Of a stretch of DNA of 64,000 nucleotides, positions 41,346 to 59,438 are shown piece by piece. This DNA is from Crambe crambe (taxonomy: Eukaryota; Porifera; Demospongiae; Poecilosclerida; Crambeidae), in NCBI GenBank assembly GCA_963924555.1, contig OZ004591.1:6510001-6574000 (forward strand). The letters are read 5' to 3'. Below the pieces are notes generated by a model. The model saw only the letters and a program-made list of their open reading frames with translations. It searched no databases and had not been told where the DNA came from. The stretch's first letter is position 1, and each line of letters begins with the position of its first letter. The translations under genes and the position numbers were made by a program.

Positions 41346-41727
41346 CAGTGGGTGGGTACAGGGTCAACTGAACTTTCACTCACCATCAGTGTATGTATGT
41401 ATGTATTGTATGTCACAACATTGTATTTTAGTGTCCTTGGCATAGTTCAGTTTTATTACCAGTATCCACAGCAGAGTGTGGATTATTTTTTCCCCATTTG
41501 TTTCAATGACATTATTATTGCTACAACTTCTCTTTGCTTCCTTTTAGTGTGAAACTCATCAGTATTGTCTTCATTATTACTATTGATTTTATACTAGTCT
41601 CTCCAGAATTGACGCATTCATCAACTACATTAGAAATTATCTGATCAATTGCAATGATTATTATTACTCTGAAGCTGTGCAATGATATTATTCTGTGCAA
41701 GTTTTTTTAAAAGAAAAGTTTTTTTGT
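41346..41727. other. Interval between convergent kinase and RTF2 genes
   Basis: 382 bp of AT-rich sequence that should contain both 3' UTRs. A GTATGTATGTATGTATTG run is at about 41390-41410. No gene seen. Confidence 0.5.
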
Positions 41728-43139
41728 TTAGTGGTATGGAAAGAAAGTGACCCAGTGGGCACACTTTTCTTTAGGCCTCTCCTTGTCAGCTGAGTTGAAG
41801 AGTGCTTTGTAAGCATCTCTGGCATTTGGATCAGCACCAGGTGCTTTAAAAGATGAGGTAAGTTCTTCAGTGGCCTTTTTGACAATGGAGGATGCAGATG
41901 AACCCACTCTCAGTTTGCTCCCCACAGCTGAGCTCGTTTTAGAGATTGAGACAGCATTTTGTCTCAAAGATCCTTTCATTTTCTTAGCTTTATCTTTTGT
42001 TGTCTGTAAGCAACCATTGGTGAGGAGGGTAGAGGCTTGAGGAGTGGAGGTGGAGGGATTATCTTCTTCACTGGACTTGAGCCTTTTCTCTATTGGTGGA
42101 CTAATCCTTTCCTTATTTTCACTTGCTGAGGATTGGTCCAATGAACTCTCATTTTTTCTCTTCCTCTATACATGTAAAGAAATATACACCATTCAAAAAA
42201 AAACTTTTACACGTGTCCTGCAAGAACCTGGATTTGGGGTTAACTCTGCTCTATTAACCTGAGCTCCCCAACCTTTTCCCTTTCTCACCCTCACCTTTGC
42301 TAGTTTTTCCTGCTTAGCTTCCATTCTCCTCTGTGCCATGGCCTCTCTCAGTGCCTTCACCTCTTCCTCTGAGCCATTCAACACAATCACCTCTTCTTTG
42401 AGGTACTTGTGACCACACTATATAAATACATGTGATAACACTAAATACACCAGTTGAGCTCCTTACCTTATGACAGTTCTCAGAGGGGGCTTCTTTTAGA
42501 GCCTTTTCTGATATCACACATCCACAGCCACGGATGTAAATAAACCTACAAAGTACATAGTCTGTAGTGTGTATTATTTAGAAACAATACATTCTATGTA
42601 GTGCACACCCCTTATATCTACATATATACAGTTTATTCTCTATGCTCACCTGTGCCTGCCACTCATTTCTAGGCCACTAATAGGACACACAAACTCTGCA
42701 TCCTTAGTTGCTTCAGCCATTGCTGTGGCATGAGGTTTGTAGGCTGGGTTTGGGGTCAACTGCAGCTCCACTATGTCTCGAAGGCTGCGTATATGCTGGG
42801 CCACTTCAGGAAGGCTGGGTTTGTCCAGGAGGGCAAGCAACAGCGACTCCTTGTTATAAAGTCTGCCGATTATTATTAATACAAATTTGTTGGCAGGGGA
42901 TTAATTAGCGTACACACAAAACTCACCGTCCCAGTTCACAGGCAACTACAGGTTTCTTCAGTTTCTCGCCACTGAGGGCACAGTGCCTCCATTTAGCTGC
43001 CAATTCAGCCTCAGGATCAATCTAAAAACACATTGTTCCCCCAAGAATATCATAGAATCTATAAGCTTACCTTTTCAGCCTTTTTCTTCAACTTCACCAT
43101 CTCATCCCGCCTTGGTATACTGCCTCCGTCGCAACCCAT
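41728..43139 (-). CDS. RTF2: RTF2 homologue (replication termination factor 2)
   Basis: RTF2 is a nuclear replisome-associated protein with RING-like folds that acts at stalled forks and in splicing; in vertebrates it is removed by the proteasomal shuttles DDI1/2. Six exons in transcription order: 43071-43139, 42927-43021, 42650-42862, 42467-42545, 42259-42417 and 41728-42165, giving about 350 residues (human 306). Landmarks are MGCDGGSIPRRDEMVK at the N terminus, WRHCALSG, LGRLYNKESLL, FVCPISGLEMSGRHRF, RGCGCVISEKAL, then EVIVLNGSEEEVK. The C terminus reads DAYKALF then AHWVT, as in other RTF2 proteins. The insert between is Ser/Lys-rich. Head-to-head with ZNHIT1, 215 bp apart. Confidence 0.94.
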
Positions 43140-43354
43140 CTTTTAACGTCCTTCTATCTTTCCTAGATACCGACTTCCAAGGTAAAGCTCAAGATAAAGC
43201 TCAAGATAAGCTTTGTTTACTTAATTATGACGTCATTATAATTTAAAGGTCAAAGTACGATAATTTCATTGAGGCGCGTGCGAAGCAGCGTGGAAGAATA
43301 AAATGGCAGCTGGCCAATGAATCTTTTACGAATCACCGGCAGGGAGTCTTACTA
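43140..43354. promoter_or_regulatory. Putative bidirectional promoter, RTF2 / ZNHIT1
   Basis: 215 bp between divergent start codons of two nuclear housekeeping genes. A small tandem repeat AAAGCTCAAGAT occurs twice at about 43183-43206. ATTATGACGTCATTATA at about 43224-43240 contains a CRE-like TGACGTCA core. Confidence 0.5.
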
Positions 43355-44586
43355 ATGAGTGAGAAGAAAGAAAGTGGTGAGCACTCTCTAGAAGGTTTTA
43401 AATTGGTTAATTCTACTCTCTACATTCACAGTTTCCAAGATTTCATCCAAGACCCGATCAGGGGACCCCTCCAAACGTAGAATTCTAGATGAGGGAACAA
43501 GGAAGAGAAGACAACAGAGACAACTAGAATCACTGGAGAAGGACAACTTCCAGGATGATCCCCATGCCGCTCTAGCCCATCTTACTGCCAAGACCAAACT
43601 ACCAGCTTTCTCAGATGGATTGGAAAGTGAATTCATATCATAGATCCATATATGAATGCCTACAAATCTCATCCACACCTCACTGCTGTTGTTATAGTAG
43701 TAGTAGTCCCTTGTAGGTAGCTGGCTATTACATGTGGTCACTTAGTTCCTTTTTTCCTTTCCCTTCCAGAAAAACGCACCAAGAAAACTCGATCAAATGC
43801 GGACCATTTTAAGCAGGTGGGATTTCGATTTTTATAACCCACTCCTTGAAATCTGGCCTGCCACAATTTCAATCTACAAAATTAACATAGTACTTGATAT
43901 TGATGATAGTGTGATCTCTTTGCAGCGATTTAGGAAGACTTTTCAAACACTCCTGGAAGAGCTGGTGTGTGTTTAATACTCCATTGTTTTATGACTGTTT
44001 AATACATATAATTCCACTCTTAGCCACCTGAGGCCCACCACAAGCCTTCCTACATCACAGCAGCTGCTCCTCCTTCTAAATTCCCTCCTCGCCACTTCTG
44101 TGCAGTGTGTGGATATCCTTTGATCTTTTAATTAAAGGGGCACAATTATTTTAGAAGTGCATGCATAGCTTTTTTTATCCAAGGGGGGGGGGGGGGGGGG
44201 GGCATTGTTTAAGGGGCATATTCATGTACAGTGGAACCTCTCTTAGTGAACTCTAATATTCGGGACACAATACAAAAAACCTCCTTAGTAGGAACATTTT
44301 CAAGGAACAAACCATACTGCTAAACATGGACCTCTCTATTAAGGAAAATAGCTGTCCCAAAGTGGCCACTATATTATAGAGGTTCATTTATCTTTTAAAA
44401 GAAGGCTATTTTCCCTTGACTGATCATTACCTACTTTTCTAACTACACTTGTGTTACGTGTGGGGCAAGATACTGCAGTGTCAAGTGTCTAAAAATTCAC
44501 CAAGACACAAGGTTCAGCCACATAATATGCAGTTGCATAAATATTGAATGTAACTAATTTCTAGGTGTTTGAAGTGGACAGTGTAG
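43355..44586 (+). CDS. ZNHIT1: ZNHIT1 homologue, SRCAP/SWR1 complex zinc-finger HIT protein
   Basis: ZNHIT1 (p18Hamlet, Vps71/Swc6 in yeast) is a subunit of the SRCAP chromatin remodeller that deposits H2A.Z. Seven exons: 43355-43376, 43432-43626, 43770-43816, 43926-43964, 44024-44112, 44431-44511 and 44565-44586, giving about 164 residues (human 154). Landmarks are RRILDEGTRKRRQQRQLE, KDNFQDDPHA, DHFKQRFRKTFQTLLEE, and the HIT zinc cluster FCAVCG, NYTCVTCGARYC, CLKIHQDTRCLKWTV. The intron between exons 5 and 6 splits the zinc finger and is of U12 AT-AC type: only that choice restores the correct Cys spacing and reading phase. Confidence 0.94.
44184..44202 (+). repeat. Poly-G tract (19 nt) in the U12 intron
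   Basis: Uninterrupted G run about 70 bases after the U12 donor. Confidence 0.9.
44226..44392 (+). repeat. Dispersed short inverted-repeat family, copy 7
   Basis: Opens with TACAGTGGAACCTCTCTTAG, contains GGGACACAATAC, ATGGACCTCTCTATTAAGG and TGTCCCAAAGTGGCC, and ends in TATAGAGGTTCATTTA. It lies inside the U12 intron. It is more diverged than copies 1-5 but has the clearest left terminus. Confidence 0.5.
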
Positions 44587-47500
44587 TTACACCACTGACA
44601 TCAAACCATCACTCTACAAAAGTATATACTTTATGTACTGCGTATTTTATTCCATGCAAAAATCTGAACTCTGTACTCGCACTCCTTTTGCCAATACTAT
44701 TTTTTGTGCATAGCAATATTCATTCCTATGATTAATCTATTGTCTATTATCAGCACAGGCTTATCCAGCCAATCAGAGCAACAAGAGGTTGTACGTATGA
44801 TAATGATATCAGAGAGAGAGAGAGAAAAAAAAGAGGCACATCTGCACGTGGAGGGAAAAGACCGCAATTGTTTTTTGGAATCCCCCTGTTTCTTTCCCCA
44901 TATTCACCTCTTGATTGCAGCAGCTCACCACAACTGTCCAATGAATACCCATAGAGGGGATTCTCCATAGAGGGAATTCACCTGGGCCTGCCCCAGTCCA
45001 GTCTATAAGTGATCTTATAAAGCTCATGCAGTGCCTATAAAAAGCTCCATCCTGTGACATGCATCAGTCTGCTTCTTTTGTGAAAGCTTATCTTGAGTTG
45101 GGAACTGTGAGAATTGAAGTTGGTGTTTTAGCAATGGAAATCGGGGTGATGTAACTCTCTTCTTTGTGTTAGTCAAAAAAAGAGGAGATGATTCCATTGT
45201 CCAGTTTGAGAATGTGAAGGTAAAATTAGTAACTCACTGTTCCTAATCACAGTTAAAGTTTGTAGATAATGGTATTGTAGTCTATAAGTTACTTAGCTAT
45301 GGTGCTTCAAGCAGAACTGAAAGATAAAAATGGTCTACTTTAATACCATAATTGGCTATTAGATGTCGACTTTGCGCAAATTGCTAGAGACTGGAGTGTG
45401 TGATCTGATATGTATGCTAGCTTTATTCGCTGGTAGGATAATAATTGGCCCATACTGGTAGCCGAAGAGCGTTAAACCTCGGCTATTCATGCCTCTGTTT
45501 AATGAGAATCACGGCCCCTTGGAGTGGAGGAGTGGAGTATGGGCCAACCCCATTTTCCCTTGTTTATCTGCCACTTCATTCGGTAATCCAACTACATTCA
45601 TTGCAAGGAGGAAGCGTGTGAAGGTCACATAGGTGTAACCATGGATACATTTTTAATCATGAGGATCATACTCATTGAGATAAAAGATCTGTGGAAGAAT
45701 GTTAATGGTCCAGTGATGAATTTGTGCTGGGATTCATGGTTCTTGGACTCACTGATTCATAAGACAGGACAGACACACAATGCCATCAATAATGACCCAA
45801 TGCGCATTGAAATAGCTCTACTGTTTATATCTCATCTTCATGATTTGATCTCACTCTCCCAATCTCAATCTCAGTGGTCACTCTGAAACAACCCAACATC
45901 AGGTGGCCTCTCAAGTCACCATGGTAGCAGACCCAAAGGGGGAGATAAGTGGCCACCCTGCTGATTATAATCATTTCAATGAGGTGGAAGTGGTGAAAAA
46001 ATTTGTCAAGGAAGACTTAGAGTGTTTTGATAATGAATGTGTAGGGACTGACCCACAATATAAAACAAACATACTCATACACTGACTAAGGATGAACCAC
46101 TGATTGCATTGAGTGAAGATGAACCTATTATTGTTATCAGTTGTTTACCAATAGCCAATGAGGATGCCCCTGCAATTTACCTATTTGCATTCCATCTGTT
46201 TCCTCTGATCATCAAGACAGGTTTGGAAATAAACACAGGCCAGCTGTAAATGCTCATGAATACTCTTTACTGAGAAAGAGGAGCTCCCTGCGGCTATTTC
46301 ATGGGATCAAGCTCTATTATTTATGTGTATAAGACGTGACCAGTACGAGGAACCCTGCCCACCTCAATGGTATTAAGGGTAATTCATCGACGGGACCAGA
46401 TGTGAGCAGCAAAATCAACCTATAAATCACAGTAAATCCAGGTGTGACCATTAAGCCATCCATTCATCAGCAATAGAGGGAGTAGCTCTCCGCTAAATAT
46501 CATTATCATAAATAAACAAACCAAAAATAAAAAGAGGAGAGACTCATGAAGTTATCTTGATACATCAAAGAATGTGATAGTGTTTATGGGCTACTACTTC
46601 TGTGTAGTTTACATATGCACTCGTTATCACCAAAAATGTATCTGGTTATCACTCACTCCTCAGGTGTTTTTATTCCAAATCAATTGAAACCATTAAAAGA
46701 CCACTTGGTGGTCATGATGTCATCCAAAAAAGAGTTGGAAAATGAACCCTTGAAGTGTTATTGTGGGACTCAGTATCCAAGTAACAGCATTTCCATGGTA
46801 ATTACTACAGTGATTTCCCCTGTGCACAATAGAGCAGCCTACACTTGTAAGGATTAGTTATCATAATTGCAGATGTGTTTATCAATAATTCATCATTTTC
46901 ATACCTACTCACTCCAAGATGCCCTTTTAGGAAACTTGGTTAATTCATCTCACAAGTCCCTCTTAGTTGATGAAAAACACCTTTATCAAGGGATCATCAG
47001 TGCAAATGAACTAACACCCAAATGTGGTCAATAATATTATGCTGTGAAACTTTCTGCACAGAGGTCAATACTATGCTGTGGAAAACATTGAAATCATAGA
47101 CCTTTCTGCACACTTTTGTGGGCAGATTTATACTGTTGCAGTTAATATTGCATGACCTGAGGCAATTCATTGCTCCAGGGTTTATCACGAGAGCATTTCA
47201 GAGTTGTCCTGCAATGAGAGATATGAATACTGATTCTTTGAAGTGCCCATGGATCTAAATCCAATTTTTAAAGAGCTCTGCTCTCAAACATGGAAATATC
47301 ATGAATAAACTCTCTGCTATTCAGTCAGAGGGTGATATTCTGAGAATCTGGCTTATCTTCTTAGCAATATCAGAGCTAGTATTGTTCATTGGTTTACTGA
47401 CGTCAGATCTGGTGCAGCTCTTTTATTCATACTGGCTAATACTGCTATCAGTGGATGCATAGAGAGATACTGTGTTTGAGTGAGCATGTGCAGAAGTCAC

Positions 47501-47796
47501 ATGCATGCCATGAACAACATCTAAAGTATGTCTTCATATGGAGCCATGGGAGAGTATAAAATCAGTGGATTTTGCTGGATTGGTTCAGTTAAGCACTCCG
47601 AAAAAAACTTGCTGCTTGCAAAAGAAAGAAAAAGAGAAAAAAAGAAAGAAGTAAGAATTATCACTAGCTATTCTGTTGTCAAACACTATTGCCAATTCTC
47701 AAGAACCAATTCCCTTAGCAACCACAATGTCCTTATTCAATATTGCAGCAGCAAATGCATCCTATCATTCTTTACATTTTGCAGTTGACAGAAACC
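44587..47796. other. Gene-poor interval
   Basis: 3.2 kb without a gene I can support. Open frames of 60-90 codons (for example 45641-45886, 45903-46085 and 46615-46857) have no recognisable domain and no matching splice context. GA-rich patches lie near 44811 and 47620. A donor-like GAAGTAAGAAT near 47648 could end a 5' UTR exon of the TNF-like gene downstream. Confidence 0.4.
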
Positions 47797-49567
47797 ATGC
47801 AGCCCAGCACAACTCCATTTTCTTCAAGGAGATCCAAACTCCTTCTTGTTACCTTTACTTCCCTCTGCATTGTGGGGGCAGTAGTGGGAGTGGTTTTTAC
47901 TGCTGCCAATAGAGACCCCAATCAGGGAAAAAACATGTTGGAGAGAGAGGCAGAAGTAAATTCACTCCATCATGTCTCTCAGGATATGCCCCAAAAGCGA
48001 GCAAATACTCCTAAGCTCATGATAGAATCCAGCAAATTGAAAATACCAGTTAACAAGGTAAGCTGGTAACAAGTTAGCTAATTAAATAGGAGTGCAAGTA
48101 TATTTTGCATTCAATTTCCATTATGATCATCAACTGCTGTAACTTTTTTTTTCTTTCAATTCTTGACCAAATTCCTAGAAAGTATTAACTAGTTAGCTAT
48201 GTTTTTTGAAATTCAGATTCTGGTCAAGAATTGAGTAAGTTAACAGCAGCTCTCAGGGTGAAAGGTGACTGCAAATGCACTTTAATGTGTGCACATGATG
48301 AAAAAAAATAATTTCTTCAGTTGTAATCCATTTAGTCATATTTTTTGGGAAACTTTTTCAGATGAAATGTCGCAATGTAAACATGTAAATTCCATTTACT
48401 CTCTATCAGGAAAGATTGGTCACCTTTCCTCTATAAACCATGCAGCACACATGTACTCTGAAATGGTTTCTTTGATGATCTCCTTGATTGATAACCTCTC
48501 TCCAATCTCTCTGCAGAATCTCAGAAAGCGGTCAAACCAGTTAGCCAGGAAACTGTCAAACCAGTTAGCCAGGGAAAGAGTTGCACGTGCTGCTGAAACT
48601 TCTGAGGAAGAATCAACCACTGATACCCGTAAATATTTTGATTCCCTATCAAAATGGCATAAACTAATCTATTTTTTTTTCTGTAGCAATTATTAATCCA
48701 AACCCTGGTCGAAGGGACATGATATCCTGTGTGTCCCATAGAGCTAACAACGTAAGCAATCATTATTACTCTCAAATCAGCTGAAGTAAATTGATATCGA
48801 AATCACAAAAAAAAAAGATATCACTGATTACTGCTACTTAGCTATTACTAAAATTTCACAGACTATTCCAGCTGCCCATATTAAGGGCCATGGGACGAAG
48901 GCTTTTTCCCCTGCCACGCGTGAAAGTGGTAAGTCACCCAAATAATGGTCAGCTAGTTAGGAGTAAGATGGAATTTATTTTTAAGAATAATAGTGAAAAT
49001 GAAAGTGAAGTATGTCTGAAAAGATTTCATAACAACATGTTTATTCATTGTCTCTTTTCAACAGCTGAGATTCGGCAGGGATACCAACAGAGATGGCAGT
49101 GTTGTGAATACTACACCGCTCACAACCACAATGCTCATGCCTTTGTTGATGGCGGGATGATTTTCAACCAGACAGATAAATCCCTCAGAGTGCCGACTTG
49201 TGGGTATTACCACGTCTTTTCCCAGATCTACTACCACATCGATGATAACTCATTTCAGGCCCCCAAATCAGTTTTCCATTTGTTGAAATTTGAGCGTAAT
49301 TGTTCCATGTGGCCACAATATAACCCAATTTCAGTAATAGGGACATCCGTTGTCACTCAGAATAGAGTTAGTATTACCACCTACACCAGTGATATTGTTC
49401 GTCTATGTGCCGGAGGAAAGATATGGGTGGAGATTCCAGATGGGGCTCACGGAGTCCCTTGTTGTCCGATGGGTGATGAAGAGGGAACATTTATTGGGGC
49501 TTATCTTGTGTCAGAGACAGCATGTCACTGGCCTCCAGCTATTGAACTGAACAACTTCAACAAGTGA
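47797..49567 (+). CDS. TNF superfamily ligand-like type II membrane protein, copy A
   Basis: TNF ligands are trimeric type II membrane proteins that signal through TNFR family receptors. Five exons: 47797-48057, 48517-48628, 48687-48751, 48862-48928 and 49065-49567, about 335 residues. A short cytosolic tail and one membrane segment (about residues 14-36, LLLVTFTSLCIVGAVVGVVF) precede a stalk with a repeated SNQLAR motif. The TNF homology domain starts at T147 (TIPAAHIKG). It contains CGYYHVFSQIYY, the core strand typical of the family, and ends with GTFIGAYLV. Extra cysteines (WQCCEYY, PTCGYY, PCCPMGD) are shared with copy B. The ATG at 47797 follows a possible acceptor; an ATG at 47755 is in the same frame. 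AATAAA at 49784-49789 may be its polyadenylation signal. Confidence 0.87.
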
Positions 49568-49783
49568 TCGTAGAAAGCTGTTTATTATTTTCCCTCAATA
49601 CAATGATAATCTTTTGCAATTTTTTCCATGGTAATTCTCAAACTTTGCTTATTCAGTGTGTTGATAAGGAGAATCACAGCTTGAGTTTTTTATTGTACAA
49701 TGACATTTTTTTCCTTCCCCATTTTATTGTGAAAAAAAAATATCAAAATTTAGAATGAAGAGTGGTATTAGCCAGTATAAAGT

Positions 49784-49789
49784 AATAAA
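49784..49789 (+). terminator. Possible polyadenylation signal, TNF-like A
   Basis: AATAAA 217 bases after the stop codon, in the 405-bp interval between the two convergent TNF-like genes. Confidence 0.4.
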
Positions 49790-49972
49790 GCAGTTATAAA
49801 TTTACAAAAAAAAATGAAATTGTGTACAGACATAGTTACTATAACACAGCTAGCTAGCTAGCTATTGGGGGTTACATACTAACTAAAAAATATTAAAAGG
49901 AATGTGGAAAACTGATTACACTATGAGAGTAAATGTGCATAATGAGATGAATTGTTATTTTACAAGTCCTTT

Positions 49973-50475
49973 TCATGAACAGTCGTCTGCCTCGCTAACA
50001 AGGAATGCAGAGAAATGCGTGGTCGCTTGGTCGCCATTGGCACAACAGAGGTTCCTGTGGATGGGGATGACAATCTTTATAGAGCCACCTTCACAGATCT
50101 TAGCTATATCTCCAATGTATGTGGAGGTTTTCATGTATCTCTCCTCGATAAGACTGGAGTGGGAATACAGATGATACGAGTCATCATAACCATTGGGGGT
50201 ACAGTTAGGTGTCACTTCGATGCTATGGACGGCCGATTTCGCTCCGCCATCTTGGTTGTCCTCTGGATAGTACTGGAAGAGGATTTGGCTTGAGATATAG
50301 TAGTAGCCGCACGTCGGAAAGTAGAGGCGCTGGTCGTCGAAGCGCATGCCTCCTTTAACAAATGCTTTCATGTTGCTGTAGGTGTCATTACACACCCAGT
50401 TAGTACGATATCCTTGTCCCTCAATATTGAAAACTAATATAATAAATGCATTAATAATAATAATAGATTGAATGA

Positions 50476-50521
<46 letters not shown>

Positions 50522-51483
50522 TTCCTTACATCCAGTTGGTGGTTCTGTGGTGCCCCATTTGATCCTTCTGCCATTTATGTGAGCAACTGGGATGGTCTGC
50601 AATAATAATAAGGTTTATAGCTAATGGAATAATTATACACTATAGTATCCATGGCCACAGCTAGTCACAATAACTTAAGAGTGCACTACTATTTACTACA
50701 GTGAAACCTGTTTTGCGTGACCTTCTGTCTGTACACAGGACAGCCACAGAACTCATTCTGTATTCATTAACTAGGTTCGGCTATGATTGCTAGCTATAAA
50801 CAAAAGATTCACTCTGTGGCCAAGCACTTACATCATTGGTTATAAGAGAACTGCAGGTTATACCTTGTCTTCTCCCTAATAATCACAATAGGCAGAGAAT
50901 TTAAATATTGACCAAAACTGTAGCTTGCTAGCTAATGCACTTACTGGGATTTACGAATCGTTTGGCAACAGCAGTTCCCTGGTTTCCTTGCACTAGCTGT
51001 GTGACAAAATGAGTAACCGAAGACTTACAAATGAACTTTCACTGTTTTGTTTGCTAAACCCGACAACCTATAGAATCTGAGATCTACGGTTATCATTAAA
51101 GGCTGCATGCACCCATGCATGCAATAATATGCAACCTCATAATAACTGCAGTTAGACTGCATGCAAGAATAGTTAGCTGCAACCTCTAATAACTATAATT
51201 GGTGTTGCTATGTGCTGTATTAATCTAGTTTCTGATCAGTACTGATTCAATAACTCACCATGGAGTGGATTTTTTCTTTGCTTTTCAGGTCCATGTGTGA
51301 TGATGGAGCACTGCCTCTCTTCAGTTGAGGGTAGAGCACCACTACTGCTGTGCATGCTGCAATGATAACAGCTAGTCCCAAGATCAGGAGAACTGCAATG
51401 AGACAGTATTTCATGGAGAATTGAGATTGTCTTTGGTCTTTCTTTTCGGTAGTATGCAGAGGAAGAGTGTGGCTGCTGTCCAT
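49973..51483 (-). CDS. TNF superfamily ligand-like type II membrane protein, copy B
   Basis: Paralogue of copy A, convergent with it. Five exons in transcription order: 51259-51483, 50945-50996, 50832-50875, 50530-50596 and 49973-50433, about 282 residues. One membrane segment lies at about residues 26-50 (YCLIAVLLILGLAVIIAAC). The TNF homology domain starts at T108 (TIPVAHING), with CGYYYISSQILFQ as core strand and HFSAFLVSEA at the end. Cysteines in WVCND, PTCGYY, PNCTP, KICEGG and CCANGD match copy A. The 67-nt exon that opens the homology domain has the same length and phase in both genes. The 44-nt third exon (RRQGITC..) was located from phase and its match to GRRDMISC in copy A. The intron after exon 4 carries an ATT/TTA trinucleotide repeat at about 50478-50520. 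Confidence 0.86.
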
Positions 51484-53168
51484 TTCGATTGATTGGTAGT
51501 GACTGTAGAATTGTGTTATTGATTTAGTTGCAGATTGCAGATGGAAGAAAGGAGTTAGAAATAGTTATTATGCAAGAAAGCGTCTTCTTCACTTGGAAAA
51601 AAAAATAGCGTATAGCTAGATTGGAGAAGAGTTGCCTTGCTCTGTTGCTGCCAAGTGGATTTGGAGAGATTGTTAGTGAGATTGTTAGCTGGTTAGCTGT
51701 AGATATCTGTAGAGAGGTTGAAGACTGCTTGCTTTTATACTCCCTGGCCCTTTCTGCAGCGGGGTTTTTCATTCTAAGTGGATGTACAATATCCATAATA
51801 TTATTAGTAGAACTAAATTTTATTTAACAGAACTAATTTTTGAATAGGGAAGTTCTCAATCCTTAGATATTATGCTATACCAGGGGAGAAAAGGGTATTT
51901 ACAAAAAATTTTTTTTAATTTCTCATTATGTAATTATTCCTATTTTTGGTACTTTTCATTGTAGCTCATGCTAATTTGGGGTTTTTTCCATCCCAGGAGA
52001 TAACAGAGAGATAACTGGCGTGGGAAAATTACAATCAGTCAATATTTTTATGTTTAGTCTGTACACATTAAAGTGGAGTGAAGAAGTTACCGCCATAGTT
52101 GTGGCTAGTCCTTATAACCTTATAATTCTTGAAACTGAGGGGGCCAGTGAAGAGGGCATTGGCTTGAACTATGGAGTGATTTTTCTATCAGTGTAGCTAA
52201 TGATTTATTTAATCAAAATTGTCTTTCCTGTATAGGCTAAACCACCTAGCTAGAATCATATATTCTACCATACATACCTAGGTACAGCCATTTACTATTA
52301 GTTAGTTACATATGTGGCTAGTGGCCCCATGGTAGAATCTTTCTTCAAAAGCTCCTATTTAGTAACTCCTAGTAGCCTGCTACTAGACTCCAGGAAAAAA
52401 ATTACAGTACACTGAAGCGTGGGTGGGGGGAGCATGCGCATTTGATGGAATCTTGTGGCCTTTTATTTACCGAGAATAGCTAATCTCCCTTCTCTCATCT
52501 CAAGTTCTCTTTTTCTGAATTCCATGAAATGTGAGTTTTCATTGTAGCTAGCTAGAGCTTAGACAACAACATCAACAACCGCACTCAGCAGCTGCACAGA
52601 CTACTCAGACTACTCGCTGTTATTCTTATTGCATATTGTTGGATAACTTGAGTTGGCTAAGTCCACCACTAATAGCAGCTGCTTTCACATTCCTCAAATG
52701 TTTGCTTCTTCATATTAGATCCTTAGGGACTTAAACTACCACACACACAGAGAACTTAGTGCAAACCAGAAAACATGTTATCCTAAAAATAAAATAAAAA
52801 GGAATGCTTTATTTTGTCCTTTGTATATGTAGAGGTTGTCCTCTTTTGGATAGGGCTAGTATATTAAGATACTTATTATAATAGTATGCTTTGACATGCT
52901 TCATAAATAAAAGGTATTGCTAACACTGAAGAACAAAAGATGATTAGGAAAAAGCCAGACTCAAAATATATAGTGTGACTGATGACTCTGGTGAGATGTA
53001 TGCATATGTATGTCAAATGGTTTAAAAGAATTGCTGTTGAGAAAACAAATAAACACAAACAAATAAACAAATAAACACAAACAAGTAATAAAATTAACTA
53101 ATTGATGTTAAAAAGAACATGAAGCTGTTGAAAATGATGTAGCTGAGCACATGGATTATGACATCTGA
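51484..53168. other. Interval upstream of TNF-like B
   Basis: 1.7 kb with no supported gene. AT-rich. It should include the promoter of TNF-like B and the 3' UTR of RCBTB. A fragment of the dispersed inverted-repeat family lies at 52805-52856 (TTTTGTCCTTTG, GAGGTTGTCCTCTTTTGGA). Confidence 0.45.
52805..52856 (+). repeat. Dispersed short inverted-repeat family, core fragment
   Basis: Only the core TTTTGTCCTTTG..GAGGTTGTCCTCTTTTGGA is preserved; both ends are missing. Confidence 0.5.
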
Positions 53169-59091
<5,923 letters not shown>

Positions 59092-59438
59092 ATTGAGACT
59101 AAGACCTAAATCAAACGTACACTTGCAGCCTTCAAGCCAGTTAGAGTCAACTCACGAGAATTTAGAGTGATCGGAACCCTTAGGAACCTTATGAAGGAAA
59201 GAGGAAGTTAGTTATCTCTAGGTTTTAATACCCATATCATTTGTCCTCCATTTTTAACATCCTGCGTCCGCTCCGCTGCGAGGGCGTGTTAAACTATCTC
59301 GCAGTAGCTATGATTTTCTTCTTGCTGCAACACACAGCTGCCTGGCTCATGGTGTGAGGTATGAGAGGTGTGAATCTTGTTAGTTCGATGCCGGCCACAC
59401 CCACCAATTAATATTGTTATGATGTTCTAATTAAGCGG
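59092..59438. other. Upstream region of RCBTB
   Basis: Presumed RCBTB promoter and 5' UTR. A GCGTCCGCTCCGCTGCGAGG segment at about 59266-59286 is locally GC-rich. No gene seen. Confidence 0.4.

Larger units (their letters stand above)
44113..44430 (+). other. U12-type AT-AC intron
   Basis: The 5' end is ATATCCTTT, the exact U12 donor consensus. The 3' end is AC at 44429-44430. TTCCCTTGACT at 44411-44421 matches the U12 branch-site consensus (TTCCTTRAY), with the branch A about 11 nt before the 3' end. No GT-AG choice in this 318-nt intron gives the HIT finger in frame. Confidence 0.88.

Noticed and set aside
44113-44460. GT-AG splicing of the ZNHIT1 finger intron
   Set aside because: Every GT-AG pair tried either meets a stop or removes residues between the Cys pairs; the U12 AT-AC borders keep the exact spacing.
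45641-46857. Three open frames of 60-81 codons in the gene-poor interval
   Set aside because: No domain, no splice partners and no similarity to neighbours; chance frames in AT-rich sequence.
50832-50875. Five-base microexon ACAAG in TNF-like B
   Set aside because: A 44-nt exon with ordinary splice sites fixes the phase and aligns with copy A, so no microexon is needed.
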